64,000 bases of DNA from Azadirachta indica. Lineage: Eukaryota; Streptophyta; Magnoliopsida; Sapindales; Meliaceae. Positions 1 to 13,252 of this stretch are shown here, piece after piece. The stretch spans positions 10,830,274 to 10,894,273 of the forward strand of contig CM040444.1 of the NCBI GenBank assembly GCA_022749755.1, written 5' to 3'. Made by a program: the position numbers and the translations under genes. Numbering within the stretch: position 1 is the first letter of the stretch; every line of letters begins with the position of its first letter. The notes beneath the pieces are model-generated. The model was not told the DNA's origin and made no database searches. It was given only the letters and a program-made list of their open reading frames with translations.

Positions 1-6
1 TTTCAG

Positions 7-64
7 TCGTTGGAGAGTGGTGGTTGGGTGTTGACGCAAAGATGTGCTTCCTTACTTGTCAGAA
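7..64 (+). other. Possible internal exon end of an unidentified gene
   Basis: A TTTCAG acceptor-like site ends at position 6. An open stretch follows (reading S-L-E-S-G-G-W-V-L-T-Q-R-C) and meets a GTAAGT donor-like site at 65. Together these look like a 58-bp plant exon whose gene would begin left of the window. I do not recognise the peptide and found no convincing next exon downstream, so this is a weak call from splice-site shape and relatively GC-rich codons only. Confidence 0.18.
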
Positions 65-2101
65 GTAAGTTTGTTAGCATATTTTATATTTTAATTGAAT
101 TACATTTGTACTAATTTGATGTTTTTATGGTTGGATAATCGAAGAAAGGGTGTTCGATGATTGGAATATTGGGAGTGTTTTGTGGTTGGAATTTTATGTG
201 CTTTGCTTGTAATATACTTTGGTTGTCTCTTAATTTCATGCATATTGCGTACAACAAACATAGCATAAAGAATTTATTGTGTACTATTTTAATATATTTT
301 CTATTTGCTGGTTATGCTTTAGTGAGCTGTGGTCCTTGATTTGTTTTATCACATGTCATGTTTGCTTTTAGTGATTGAGCTGGGTGCATATATAGTTTTT
401 GTATAAAACAGCAACCAAAGTTTGTGGTGGGGTAGATTCTGCTTTTTTATGTTTGCATAATAGGTGAAATTAATTAGCACACATGATAATTATATACTAT
501 GGACAAATCTAAAAAGTAAGAACAAAATTACAAATCCAGAAACACTTTTGGAAAACTGATGCCACTATGTAATCAAAACTTTAGAAAACTACTTCCATAT
601 ATGTCTAGTTTTTTGGTATAGTAAGGCTACTTGCATGCCTGCTTTAATATAAAATGTATACAAAAGAACAAAATTACCCGTAAAACGTGCTTTTTGGTTT
701 TATAAGCCTTTTTCCTCACATTCATCTTATATATATTCAAAGCTTTATTACAATCATGATATACAGCAAAGCATTATTGTAAAAAGCTAGAACAAAATAA
801 ATTAAACAAAACAAATACCATTCATTTTTTGCTTGTTAAAATATGAGAATTTATACAACTCAATAAACTGGCCAACAACCCCTTCACCCAATACATGTAA
901 GCAAGAAAAAAAGCACCAAATAAGAAATACACGTTGTCACACATCATGGTAAGTAAAATGAAAATGAAAAGCTTCAAGATATACATGTTATGTTTTCAAA
1001 ATGGTGGGTTTTTCGTTTACTACTTTGAGATAGGGCAGGACCACATATATTTTATATTTGCAATGGCTACATTTAATTCATACATATAGATCTTATACCT
1101 TTACTTTATTATGATCATTCCCATGATATAATTAAAGCAGTTAATGATATCTGGGACAATTCTTCAGCTCTATATATACATACAATAATTATTATATTAT
1201 ATGCAAGAAACATCACTTACTAATATATGTTATTGGCAAAACTTTCAAACCCACTTTTTCATTTTTTTTCTTCTCTTTTGTTTTTGTTTTTCTTATTCTT
1301 TGTGCCTAGGCTTGATTTTTTGTGTTTGCATCTGTAACTAGAAACTAAAAATGAAAACAGCAAAAAATGGTGGTGGAAATTATGGAATTATAAATAAAAT
1401 CTTAAAGCTCTATACCTAAGAATGCATTCAATAAAGACTATAATTCCCTTCTCCCTTCTTTATCCTACAAAATAATTATTCTAGTTGAACCATACAGCTG
1501 CCAATAGGATATAATTATTCTAAAAGGTCAAAATACCAATTGTACAAGAGGTAAAACAAAAAATAAATATAATGACAAATAAACAAGGTGTATAATTTAG
1601 AAAATTGAATAGAATACATCATTTGCATATATGGGTATATTTTTCTTTGGATTTTGAAACTTCCCAGCAACATAGAAGATGAAAAGAAATTATTATATTT
1701 GAAAGTTAGTGAATAAAATTTAAAATGGGCTTATTGAAAGTCAGTTAATAGTCTGATTGTGCGCAATGTTTTGCTGCTTTTTTTGCTGTAAGTTGCTGTT
1801 CTTATTGTTTTGTAGCAAGAACAAAATAGATCTTCTTTTGCTAACATGGAAAATTCCATACTATTTGAAAAAATATATATTTTAGATAGAATGTAAGCAG
1901 TTTAGAAACTACTTAACCTTTTATTCTTCGATTGAAAGGTTAGTTTCTTAAGTTATATTTTATGTAAAAACTCAAGTAAGCATTAACATAAATATATATA
2001 ATAGACATAATCAAATTTTTAAAGACATACATGACTCTTAGTTTGCTTACTTTTGGTTGACTTTCTAGGTTTGCAGTTTATTAAGACACTATAGACAAAT
2101 C
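65..2101. other. Intergenic AT-rich DNA, no gene seen
   Basis: This stretch has no extended open frame, no recognisable protein similarity, and no RNA gene I could identify. A 60-codon frame at 157-339 is hydrophobic, low in complexity and resembles nothing known. The region probably contains the undetected left end of the CACTA element, whose first coding sequence appears at 2102; I could not find a CACTACAA-type terminus here. Confidence 0.5.
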
Positions 2102-5100
2102 ATGGATAAAACACGATAAATTGTCAAAAACATATAGGGTTAATAATTTATGGAGTTTACATTACTTCATTGTGAAAACCAAGAATACATTAGATGTTCA
2201 TGTACAAAGTGTGTCAACATCCTATTTAAAAATTTCTAAGGCGTCAAAAATCATTTTTTTTTTTGGAGTATTGACCAAAATTATACTAATTGGACTTGTC
2301 ATGGTGAAGATGATATATCAACTAAGTTTTTCTCGACCCTTGCACAGATAATGACTTTCTTACCATTGTTAAGATGGTATATGATGCATTTAGATTCTAT
2401 GACAATGACACTTCAACATTCAGAGACCTATTAAAGGATGCTAAAAAGTTGTTATACCCTGGATGCATAAAATACACCAAATTATTTAGGTTGGTCAGGT
2501 TATACAATGTCAAAGGTAAATATAGGTGGCTAGATAAAAGTTTTTTAGACCTGCTTTCTTATTTTAAGGATATTCTACCTTAAAAAAATTTACTACCTAC
2601 TTTTATGTATGAGGCGAAGAAGCAAATAAGTGCATTAGGCATAAATTATGAAAAAATTCATGCTTGTCCCAATGACTGTGTTTTGTATGGAAAAGAATAT
2701 AAACATTTGCCTGAATGTCCTTCATATGGAGAGTCAAGATGGAAAAAGTCTAGTAATGCTAATGGGAAGAAATCAAATACAGTGGTAGCGAAGGTGTTGT
2801 GGTATTTCCCATCATTCCAACGTTGAGACACATGTTCCAATCTCCCTAAGCTGTAAAGCTTTTGACTTGGTATGCAAATGAGAGGAAAAAAAATGGTATG
2901 CTTTGTCATTCTGCTGACTCTCCATCATGGTAATTGGTGGGGACATGTCTAAAGTTTACAAAGAAAAGTGAAAATATCTAACTTGTACTTTCAATTGATG
3001 GGATTAATCCTCATAGTTCACTAAGTAATAAGTATAGCTATTGGCCTAGTTTACTCGTTACTTACAATCTCCTACCATGTTTATGTATAAAGAGGAAGTT
3101 TATGCTGTTGTCTTTATTGATATCAGGTCCTTGTCAACTCGGCAATGATATTGATGTATATCTTGCCCTATTGATAGACAACTTGAAAAAATTGTTGGAT
3201 GTAAGAGTTAAGGCACATGGTGCATGAAAAGATGAATTGTTTACCTTGCGAGCTATGCTAATGTGGATAGTTAATGACTTTCCCGCTTATAGCAACTTGT
3301 CTGGTGATATAGTGAAGAGTTATTATGCATGCCCAATATGTGGAGATGACACAATTTCATGTCATTCGAAACATTCCAAAAAAATTGTTTACATTTGTCA
3401 TTAGCGGTTTCTTCCACCTGAGTATCACTTTCGAAGGTAAAAAAAAGCCTTCAAGAATGAGTAAGATTTTAGATCCCCTCCTATATCTTTGAGTGGAGAA
3501 GAAATCTTGGAGAGGATGATTGGTATTCACCATACCTATGGAAAGACCAAGAACACAAAGAAAAGGAAAATGGATGTGGGAATATGGATAAATGTTTTAA
3601 AAACAAATTAAATTTTCTTCGAGTTGGCTTATTAAAATATCTATTAGTCCACCATCAATTAGATGTCATGCACATTAAGAAAAATATATGTACCACAAGA
3701 AGATTAGAGCTTTATTGGTACCACAAGAAGTGAATAAATGTATTTTACTACCTCTGGCAAGTTACACTTTGAATATAAATAAAAGCAAGATGTTTTGTTC
3801 AACATTAAGTAGCTCAAAGGTTGCAAAAAGCTATTGTTCAAACTTTGAAAACCTTGTTTCTATGGAAATTTTGTGAATTCAAGGCTTAAAATCACATTAT
3901 TGTTATGTTTTAATGCAACAGTTACTACCTTCAACAATACGTTCGATTTTACCAAAGCATGTTAGAATTGCCATCACTAAATTGTGCTTCTTCTTCAATT
4001 CACTGTACATGATGGTAATTGATCCTTATAAGTTAAATAAATTACAAAATGATGTTATTAACACACTAGGTTTGTTTGAGAAATCCTTTCCACCAATTAT
4101 GTTTGACTTTATGGTACATCTAGTGATTCATCTTATCAAATAAGTAAAGTTATATGGACCGATATACTTAAAATGGATGTACCTTTTAAGAGGTACATGA
4201 AAGTTTTTAAGAGTTATATGTGTAGTCATAATTGGCCGAAAGGTTGCATTATCGAGTACTACATTATTGAGGAAGCAATAGAGTTTTATATGGAATACTT
4301 AAGTAGCCTTCAAGTTATTGGAAATCCACATGGCATAAGTAGAAAATGTCAATTGATAGGCCTTTCTCTCTTGGACAAGTAAAGGAAGTTGACTGTCAAC
4401 AATTAGAGTAAGCTTATCACTATATTTTTCTTAATGGTGTCATTGTGCAACCATACATCAAGTGAGGAATTTTTTTTCTACACTTTGTTAGTACATATAG
4501 TGTTCTAGTACAAAAATTTGTTAAATCACACATGTTTAGAAACCACTTACGTTTTAAAGATACAATATTTGCACAAATCGGTGCGAGCAAAGTGATTGCA
4601 AGATAAGCATACCTGAACCTTTAGGCATTGTTTGGAAGATGAGTAATTACTAAATAAATCATTTAATTCAACCTTCAATACCAATGAATTTTATTATGAC
4701 TTAAGAAATTTGTTTAACACCTTTGTTCTTTGGGTAGTGGATACTCTAAATAATGGTGAGCCAATTTCAAATAATTTGATGTGCTTAGCACAAAGACATC
4801 ATGTAAATGTCATAACATACTCAAGGTATAATATGAATGGGTTCCATTTTGCAACCAGAGAACGGTATAAGAAATGGTGTTCTTAAAATAGTGGCATGAG
4901 TGTGGTTAGAGATATGTCTTTCTATAGAGTAATTGATGAGATATGGGATGTTAATTATCACATGTTCAAGTTTCTAATCTTTAAGTCTGATTGGGTTAAT
5001 AGTAGAAGTTGAGTTAAATTTGATGAACTTGGTTTCCCAATAGTTGATCTTGATCGAATAAGGCATACTTCAAATTGCTTCGTCTTAGCATCTCAAGCAA

Positions 5101-5290
5101 AACAAGTGTTCTATGTAAAAGATCATCTAGTGAATAGGTTTTCCGTCATTTCTTGCATGCCCGGAAAAGATAATCAATTAGTAGACAATATAGATGATAT
5201 GGATTTGTTAGTGGGTAGTCCACCAATTGTCAATGACTTTTTTCTCGAACTCAATGATGATGAAATTGTAAATTATGCCTGACCTAATTG
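2102..5290 (+). pseudogene. CACTA TNP2 transposase (Transposase_21) pseudogene
   Basis: The conceptual reading starts at an ATG at 2102 (M-D-K-T-R). It then shows a transposon-associated domain with a CSCTKC-type pair of cysteines, followed by WTCHGED near 2285. Next comes the TNP2 core: LYPGC and the KYRWLDKSF segment at 2374-2583, YEAKK-IHACPNDC-LY at 2605-2700, KVLWYFP near 2795, SIDGINPH near 3000, GNDIDVYLA near 3143 and YYACPICGDDT near 3317. DUF4218-like (3913-4382, LPKHVR and EEAIEFYMEYL) and DUF4216-like (about 4900-5170, SQAKQVFYVKD) segments follow. In the family this protein is the catalytic transposase that cuts at CACTA ends. Here the frame is broken by many stops and shifts, so it cannot be functional. 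Confidence 0.85.
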
Positions 5291-6040
5291 TGAGGGCATT
5301 TGGGTTGATGGTAAGCATAACATGTTGAATTTGGTCACTACTTGTTGTCTTGATGCTTGCTGTCCTGTTTCATGGACCTTTACAACTTAATTGTTTTATT
5401 ATTATTATCTTGCTGCCTTCCTACATGATTGTTTGGTAAAATTAATGGTTTGTTACATGCTTCTTATAAATGTTTTGATCTACTGATTTTGCATTTCAAT
5501 AGTCTGACTTCTTTTTCAGTTTTTTTTCTGTGTAAAGTAAGTGTTTACGGGATCAAGACTCATTATATATGTTGTCGATAAATGTATGTTAAAGATTATC
5601 CTATATTTTCTCATTGATATTTGAGGTTACATTTTGATAGTTTTTATTCTACTCAACTATATTAATCTTATCTTGATGCTTGGTGGTTAAATGGCCATTT
5701 TTTGATTTTTCTGATGATTGAATCTGTTATTACATGTTTCTATGCTCTGTTTGCAGTTTTTGGATTAGAAATGTGAATTATTAATTGAGTACCAATTTGC
5801 CTGTTTAATATTTGTTTAATGATGTTGCTGCCCTAATTCATTGATTTTTATTTTCTAGGTCTATTATAATATGTATGTTTCTTATCTATTATGTTTCATT
5901 TTTCTAAGGATTGACACATTTAACATTTCCATCATTGAATTTTGGTTGAAAGAAATTACACCTTTACATATTTTAGAAATTGGGTTACTATCATTTTCTT
6001 TATAAATAATGTTGATCTTTTTTTTTTACTTAACAAAATG
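5291..6040. other. Internal non-coding DNA of the CACTA element
   Basis: AT- and T-rich spacer between the two CACTA genes. No open frame, RNA or internal repeat is evident. Confidence 0.5.
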
Positions 6041-7980
6041 ACAGAGAATAACTCTAGTGAAAGTAGTAGTGATGGTGGCCTCAATGAGTTGCCCAAAAGA
6101 CTAGCATGAAGTATAACAATGAAAGTTAGCCTTAGTAGAAGTTTAAATATAAAGAAGATTGTTACGGGGCATATCAAAAGAGATGTGCCAGTCAGGAAAG
6201 AAACTGTAGACTTGAAGAGTAATTTAGGTGTACTAGCAAAACAAACCATTTCAATAATTTACAATGATTAGAGGAGGATGCCTCAAGCTTTGAAGGACTT
6301 TCTGTGGGAATATATGCTGGTGAGATGAAATTTGTGACTTGTTATATGTTTTCCTTTTTTCTAAGCTACATTCTAACTTAACCTATATTCTAAAAGTTTA
6401 TCATGTTCAATGGGATGTGTTTCATGCATGAAATGGTTAATTTATATCATGAAATGCTTTTTGTTTTGCAATCCTATTTTGGTATGTTATTATATTTAGT
6501 TTGATTAAAAAGTATCAGTATTTAATTCTATTTTGATATTCTTTCCAAGTCTTTCCTTAGTCATTATTTGTATTATGCCTTTTTAGTTATATGGTCTAAT
6601 TCAGTGCTTAGTGATATGTGAGTTATAGTTATATACAATACCTGAGCAAAAATCAATAGATGATGATTATATGTGATTATTCAAAATGATTTTTTATCCT
6701 TGTTCTAATCTTAATATATATCTTTCATTTCCTATGTGGCATTGAATGTATCCACTTTTAATTAGGAATAGTTTTTAAAGATTTTTGCTTCTATCATAAA
6801 CACCAAAGAATTCATACACAAATGCTGTTCAAGTATAAGGTTTAATAATCAAAACTCAACTGCATTTAATCAATTAGTATACACTGTCTATTCCATTATA
6901 GTAGAATAATTTACTGCAATTTGAATATATACTCAAATCATGTTTATCCATTAAACACTAATTCATCAGAAACACTTATGGAAACGTTTAATATATTTTT
7001 TTTTCATTTTGTACATACAGAGACATTTTGACCTTGATGGTCACAACAAGAAGTATTGCACATATTGGAAGTAGCTTTTCGACAATTCAGGCATCACCCT
7101 ACCGTCTACTATATTATTCCCTATAAATATGATCCAGCCTCGTTGAAGAAACCACCATTGGAGTACAAATACATCAAACAAAAGAATTGACAGCCTTTGT
7201 GGCATCAAGGTTGTCAAAAAAGTTTGCAGTGAGTAATTAAAAACGATAGTGCTATTAATAAGTTGAAATGTTCATGTAATGTGTTTATTCAATGTGCTGA
7301 TTAAAGAAATTGAAAGACAAAACACAAAGAAAATGAAAGTTGAATAAGTACAGCCACCGACTTAGTTGAAGAGGATAAGTCAGTCTAATGGAGGAGATTG
7401 TAAGTTGATTTCCATTAATTATCTTGTTCAATTAGCTACCTTCTGTTTTCCATAATTATGGTAAACAATCATATCTTGTTTGTGTGTATTAGATGGCTAA
7501 GATAGGGTTGTCGAAGTTGGAGATTGATCGGAATTTATTATAGAAGTATGCTTGACAGAAAAAGAAGGAGGATATGACAATGCAAAGCTAAGCTTATGAA
7601 TACTGATTGTTGTTTGTTTCATATATTATGTTCATAGGATAAACTAGAAAGTGAGGCAAGGAAGGGATTCATTAAGGTCCATGCAAAAATGACATCGTTG
7701 CGCTATTATTTGGTAAACAGCCAATAGCTGGCCATCAATAAAGTGTGGATCAGTTTGCATCATTATGTATATATTTCAATCTACCACCTACTAGTATGTT
7801 AGAGAGAGGTTGATGTATGATGAAAAGATGGCACAGATGTTGGCTAAGATTGAAGAGCTTGCAATGAAAGTTGAGAGACAAAGCCGAACCTCTAAGGTAG
7901 CTAGCACTAACATGCCTCAAACGCAAGTAATGACAAGTTAAACATACTTGTTGTAAGAGTTGGTGATACAAACACGATGA
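6041..7980 (+). pseudogene. CACTA TNPA / Transposase_24-like protein pseudogene
   Basis: The reading begins M-T-E-N-N-S at 6041. It continues with a NLGVLAKQ segment and then MPQALKDFLWEY near 6280, the pattern of the plant TNPA-like accessory proteins. After an intron-like gap, RHFDLDGHNKKYC appears at 7020. A C-terminal stretch at 7810-7940 reads MYDEKMAQMLAKIEEL, which resembles the coiled C-terminal part of Transposase_24 proteins. In CACTA elements this second gene supplies the protein that binds subterminal repeats. Numerous stops are present. The assignment rests on these short matches and the position 3' of TNP2. Confidence 0.6.
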
Positions 7981-8339
7981 ACCTCTAATAATTGTTAATG
8001 ATTTTGCGATTTTTGCTATATATAATGCTGTGTAATGTTTGGTTCTTAGTACAAGAGTATTTATGTATAATTGTTATTGATTTTGAATTCTGTCATGATG
8101 GGATTATGCTTTCAAGTGCTTGTGTTTTAACATCTTTTAGCATGTTTTTGTGAATGCTTGCTTTGCTTTACTGGTGAAGTGTTTTGACATCAAATGATTT
8201 TGTGCTTTGCTTTGCTTTACCAACATACATAGGATTTGCCAAGCTAATATAGCAGATGGCTTAGTATTATGTTGTAGCTTTCCCAAGCTAATCTGTGTAT
8301 GTTGTTGTTGAGATTAGTGACAGGTTTCTCACTTACCAT

Positions 8340-9780
8340 GCTTAACATTTTAGGGAGATGGAGATGATGATGATGATAATGACATGCCAAAGAGGAATAG
8401 GAAAAGAACTCCCGAAAGACATAGCAAAAAAAAGGCCAAAGAGAAAGCTAGACTTGACTCGTGATGACGGTGAACTTGCCAAGTGGGGAAGACAAAGATG
8501 TCACTTTAGAAAGTTAAATGAATAAATACCTGAGCGAACAAAGAAGACTCCAAAGCCCATTCAATTCAAAAAAAATACAAGATATGATCAAACTTAGGGT
8601 AGGAAAAGAAATTCATAAATGGAAATGTTTGCCACTTTTGCAAAAAAAAGGTGTTACTAATGGGAGATCCATTCGGGTAAAACTTGACTTTGAAATTTTT
8701 TAGATGAATGTGGCTACATACATCTCATTAAAGGATTGTCAAGCTATCATTTATATGCAAGAATTAACCATTAACTACATCATGTTGTACATAATATATA
8801 AAATTACCATTCCAATTCCAATTCATTTAGTAATTTTCAATTGTTTATTAACATTCAGCTTGAGATTTCAATAGTAGTTATGTTTTCATGTTCTATTCAT
8901 GTTGATTTTTGGGCAGATCATTGTACAATAACTTTAAGGAAAGACAATCCACGAAGCAATTTGGATTTATTAATCCTAATGTAGTGTCTTTAGCTGGTAG
9001 GACAAGTGAAAAAGTGATGCGCGAGGATAGAGCACATGCAATTGCAAAAAACAACACGTGGTTAAGTGATACTCATGATTATATAATCTAAGGCGAAGAC
9101 TTTATATCAAATATGATTATATAATTCATTTATATTCATTTCCTAACTTATAGTGAATCAGCTTCCATTAGGTGTTGGTTGCTACAGATGTAATTACTAG
9201 GGATGTGTACTTTATGGATCAATTAGAGGGGTAGAATGGGAGAAAATTTGAGGGACATCCTAAACAAGTAAGGGCTTCTAATTTCCTTGGAAATAGTATC
9301 CTGATTTTGCTTGGATTAGTCCTACCAATTTCAAACCTTATAGTGGCATTATGATATATAATGCTCAAGATACTAGTTCAAGCAGGAGGCAGAACATTAG
9401 TTGGAAAATAGTGAAGGTATATTAATCTCTATGCATGCCTATGTGTGATGTTTTGTGAAGATAATATCATGCCTTCAAAATAACTGATTTCATATGCTTT
9501 GCTTGTCATATTCATCTTGTTCATATAGACACCAATTCAACCAAGAAGCGTGGTAAGTGATTATTATATGATGGCTTACATCAGGGATATAATTGATTAT
9601 TTGAAAGTATTGACAAAGAATGTAATTTTTTCAATGAAAATTTTGGTTTTTTTATTATATTAAAAATACTTATTTCTCTTGTTCATATTTATTCTACTAG
9701 TTCTTGAAAAAGTAAAGTTATACTGAAGAAGAGTTGGATGAAGTTAGGATGACGTGGGCCAATTTCAGATCTAAGCAAAT
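8340..9780 (+). pseudogene. Ulp1-like cysteine peptidase (C48) remnant of the CACTA element
   Basis: A basic linker near 8390-8460 (PKRNRKRTPERHSKKK) and REDRAHAIAKN at 9020 are followed by a C48-like core. At 9166 a His codon is followed by an in-frame TAG and then VLVATDVITRDVYFMD, matching the HWxLVxxD...VYFxD strand of Ulp1 peptidases with the usual Trp lost. At 9530-9590 the reading TPIQPRSVVSDYYMMAYIRDII matches the region around the catalytic Cys, but Cys-Gly is replaced. At 9720 YTEEELDEVRMTWANF matches the usual C-terminal helix. Known family role: SUMO/ubiquitin-like protease domains carried by many plant CACTA and Mutator elements. Catalytically dead here. Confidence 0.65.
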
Positions 9781-10678
9781 TTTAATTGTCATGTAAGTAG
9801 TGGTTCTACACAAAACTTTGATTCTTGTAATTGTTAGTCTATTCATTAAATTCTAATTTATTTGCAATGTTCTTATTTGTGTTTATAATGTTGGTATAGG
9901 AAGAGTTGATATGTTGGATGAAATAACTTTACTGGATTGGGATTTGATGAAATTCATAACCTATTCCACTGCATTTTCGTAATAGGTTGACAGCTTGTTA
10001 ATAATTATATATTGGGATTCGATTTTCATATAACTTTTTTAGAATTACATTTATTTTATTTGGATTGGGACAATGAATTTTATAGATGTTTGCAATGATA
10101 TTTATAAGAAATGAAGTGACAGGTATGTTTCTATATTTAGAAAATATATTTAGTGGGATTTGGAATGAAGAATTTTCTTTATTATTGTTATATATTAATT
10201 TTTTGTTATTTTTAATTACATAATATTTGTTGTCCTAATTTTATTTTTTGTCATTTTTAGTTATATTGAAAATATGTTGGTAATTAATATAAAGAAATTG
10301 AATTGCAAAATCTGAAAAAAATTACACATTGAAAAAAAATTCAAATAATTACAAATAAAAACAAAGCTAGAAAAAAAAGGACAAACAAAAAAAAATGCAA
10401 AAAAGAAGATGAACCCAATATGCCAAAAAACCGGTCAAATAATCTTGATAATAAAAGGTCAAAAAACCTGGATAACTTTATGACAGCAGAAAAATTCTAT
10501 CGTATATTCGTGAAAAACTTTTGTCACTATATTGTGAAAAGAATTATTTTTGTCACAAACTGCCGATATTCAAACATTGTCATCTATGCATGAATGGACA
10601 ATAATTGATAGATAAATACTATCACGAAGGGCTGTTCTTTATAGATATTATCTATTATTTATGACCTTTTTTGTAGTA

Positions 10679-11366
10679 GTACTAACAAATTCCATGTGTT
10701 AGTTTTTTCTTTTTTAATTTTGAGTCATTTATTATTTTATCATTAAATCACTATTTTTCTGTTATCTCACTTAATGGTTGAACTCAACAAAATATTTTCT
10801 AAACCTCAAGAGGTTAATAAGCATTTTTCATATTTAATATATATACATATTTAATTAATTTGGTTTTAATTAATTTCAGGATACATTTGGCCCTTAGGAT
10901 CTTGGAGGAGGTAAGGGAAAAATAAAAAAATGTGACTCTTAAGCCCACTTGCCTTTTTCAAAAAAGAAAAAAAATTGATCACGTAAGATTATTTTAATTA
11001 TATGTTAAAGAATAATATATTAACACAACTTAAAATTAAAGAACAATATTTTCTTGTAACATTGTGGGGATGGGATTGTTTAAGAACAATTAGAGAACAA
11101 GAACGTACGTGCATCTAACAAATCAAAATTAAATTAATTTATTAAAAGTTCACTGATTTTAAGTGATCATTAGTAGTAGCTATTGGCTTGGTTTGAATGA
11201 GCGAGCCGGGTCAGCAAATGTCAACATATGGTCATAAAAAAGTTAAAATTTAAAATGGAAATAGAAAATTAATCAGTAAGCTCAGTCTCTGCTATCAAGA
11301 AATTAAATTAAAAGATAACAGTGAGAACTAGTCACGCATAGTAGAGAGCGGCTGCATACTTAATAA
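10679..11366. other. Spacer between CACTA end and protease 3' end
   Basis: AT-rich DNA with no gene seen. The part nearest 11366 should hold the 3' untranslated region of the minus-strand protease gene. I did not identify a confident poly(A) signal. Confidence 0.5.
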
Positions 11367-13252
11367 TTAATCAGTGGTTTTGATAATGGGGTATGAAGCC
11401 AAGTAGTTGATAGCACAAAGTCCTCTGGGTTGTCCAGTATTTCTCTTAATTCTCACGTATCCTCCTTCTCCCCATTTGGATCCCCATGAATTCTTCACTA
11501 TTATGTAATCTGAATCTGCTTCTCCTGCTTCTGATCCATACCCAACTGCTGTCACTGCATGATTTGGATAAATCCCACAAGACCCGTTGAATATACCCTG
11601 CAATATCCAATTAATTAAGCAACTAATTAATTTTTTAATTTCTCTTTAGAAGAATTTTGGTGTGGTGTGTTAGATGATGATCATAAGAAGATGTCTATCT
11701 TATATGTATTATATGTATAATATAATATATAATATAAATTAAATACCCCCTTATAATGTTGAAAATCTTTGCTAGTAGCTTCGATGGCTACGCTGACAGG
11801 CTGATTCGCCAGTGCTTTCAGCAGACTTTGTTCATCATTTTCAGGCACCATTTCATATCCACTGATTCTCACTACATCACCTGTCTGCAGAGATGGAGAG
11901 AGATTAATTCTATTTATTAATTATCAAGTTCTAATAAATTGGGATAATTTCATATTGCTTCTTAAGAAATGTGGCTTTAGTCGACATGTTTCACATATTA
12001 TACATAAAAGTTGCTAATTATGATTTTATAATTATAAATATATCTTTTAATTATTAAAAACAAAGATGGAAGTTAACTTGTAAATGATATAATGAGTTTT
12101 ATAAATTTTATAGCTGAATTAAAAATGATCAATATTATTTGAGTTAAATTGAAAATTATTACTCCTCACTAATCGTTAAAAATTAACACCACAAAAGTTT
12201 GGTTAAGAGACCCGATTAACCTTTATCAAAATAATTTTGATGTAACTAACTATTTTCAATAAAGTTAAGGACCTTTTATCTAATATATTAAACATGCTAA
12301 ACAAAGTGATATTTGTTAAAACATTAAGGACCAAAATAAAATTATTCCTAATTAATTAATTAAAATGAACCGATAATTAATACGATGCATAATTTAATTA
12401 CCTTTAGCTTACAGGACTGTGCCGGTGTGTCCTCATCAAAAGAAACAAATGGATAGTCTTGTTCCGTATGGAATCCATTAGAGGCCATATACTCGAACGC
12501 ATAAGCTGTAACACCTCCAACGCAGCCAAAGTTATTAATGGTGTCGCAGTCAAGCAACTGTTGCTCCGATAATGAAGTTAGATTTCCTGTTACTATCTGA
12601 TTTATCCCCTCCACAGCTGCAGCTGCTGAAAATGCCCAGCAACCACCTGCAACATCCATGCATCCATGCATCAAGAACAATCACAAAATTAAACACTGAT
12701 CGATCGATCGACCGAAGCTTAATAATTTGTTATGTATAACATACCACATTCACGTTGGTCCTTGACCTCTGTAACCGCTCCTCTCTCCCTCCAATCAACA
12801 GAATCGGGTATAGCCTTGACATTTTTATACCGAAATAATGATTCACTAGAAGAGTAGTCCGATCTTCTTCTCCTGTAGAGCTCAGGTCTGAGGCCTGATC
12901 TTAAATACTTGTTCTTGAACTCTTCATGGGTAAGGTCAGCAAAGTCATTCAACCCAAGCCAATAGCTACTGATCTCTTTGTTCCTCTTATCTATGTGCTT
13001 CAAATTATCCACGAATATCTCAAATCTATGCAACTTCTCTCCCATGGTCTTGTAACTTTTGCCATGTTTTGACATCCATGATTCAAATAGCACGAACAGC
13101 TTATCCGTGGAAGTCAAGTGCTCAGGTGAATAACCCACAATGGAGAAATCATCATCACGAGCAGCAACAGAAGTTGAGGAGCATATGATCGAGAGAGATA
13201 TCAGAGAAAAACAGAGAAGCAAGAATTTGGAATGAGTAAAGTGGAGCGCCAT
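11367..13252 (-). CDS. Papain-family cysteine protease (C1A), intact, 4 exons
   Basis: Exons on the minus strand are 13252-12745, 12646-12402, 11884-11747 and 11597-11367. All introns are GT-AG, and the 1122 nt spliced give 373 aa plus stop. The start is the ATG at 13252, followed by a hydrophobic signal peptide (about residues 1-31). The inhibitory prodomain has a perfect ERFNIN motif (E-x3-R-x3-F-x2-N-x3-I-x3-N, in [20 protein letters not shown]) and the GxNxFxD motif (GLNDFAD). In the mature enzyme the oxyanion Gln is Q166, the catalytic Cys C172 (in CGGCW), His H310 ([11 protein letters not shown]) and Asn N333 (KNSWG). There is no C-terminal KDEL or granulin domain. By family this is a secretory-pathway (vacuole or wall) endopeptidase made as a zymogen. 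The prodomain resembles xylem or senescence-type plant papains, but subfamily is inference. Oddity: the usual CGSCW or CGCCW is CGGCW. Confidence 0.92.
12402..12646 (-). other. Protease exon 2 carrying the catalytic cysteine
   Basis: The exon starts after TTGCAG. The first nucleotide pair completes the Gly codon split by intron 1, giving E-C-G-G-C-W-A-F across the junction. It also encodes [11 protein letters not shown] and the GCVGG element that replaces the common GCNGG. It ends in phase 0 at ...CKLK before GTAATT. Intron 1 therefore falls just before the active-site Cys. Confidence 0.88.

Larger units (their letters stand above)
2102..10678 (+). mobile_element. Decayed autonomous-type CACTA (En/Spm) DNA transposon
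   Basis: Three remnants lie in the same orientation and in the order usual for plant CACTA elements. They are a TNP2-type transposase (2102-5290), a TNPA/Transposase_24-like protein (6041-7980) and an Ulp1-like cysteine peptidase remnant (8340-9780). The right end reads TTTTTTGTAGTA at about 10667-10678, one base from the usual ...TTGTAGTG terminus. It is preceded by about 200 bp of AT-rich sequence with inverted subterminal motifs. The left terminus was not located and the true start may lie upstream of 2102. The many stops and frameshifts show the element is old. Confidence 0.75.

Noticed and set aside
2087..2091. CACTA sequence as the left terminus of the CACTA element
   Set aside because: It lies only 11 bases before the TNP2 start codon and the following bases do not mirror the right terminus, so it is probably a chance pentamer.
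2658..2909. 83-codon minus-strand frame
   Set aside because: Antisense to the TNP2 transposase segment with IHACPNDC, which is the real signal.
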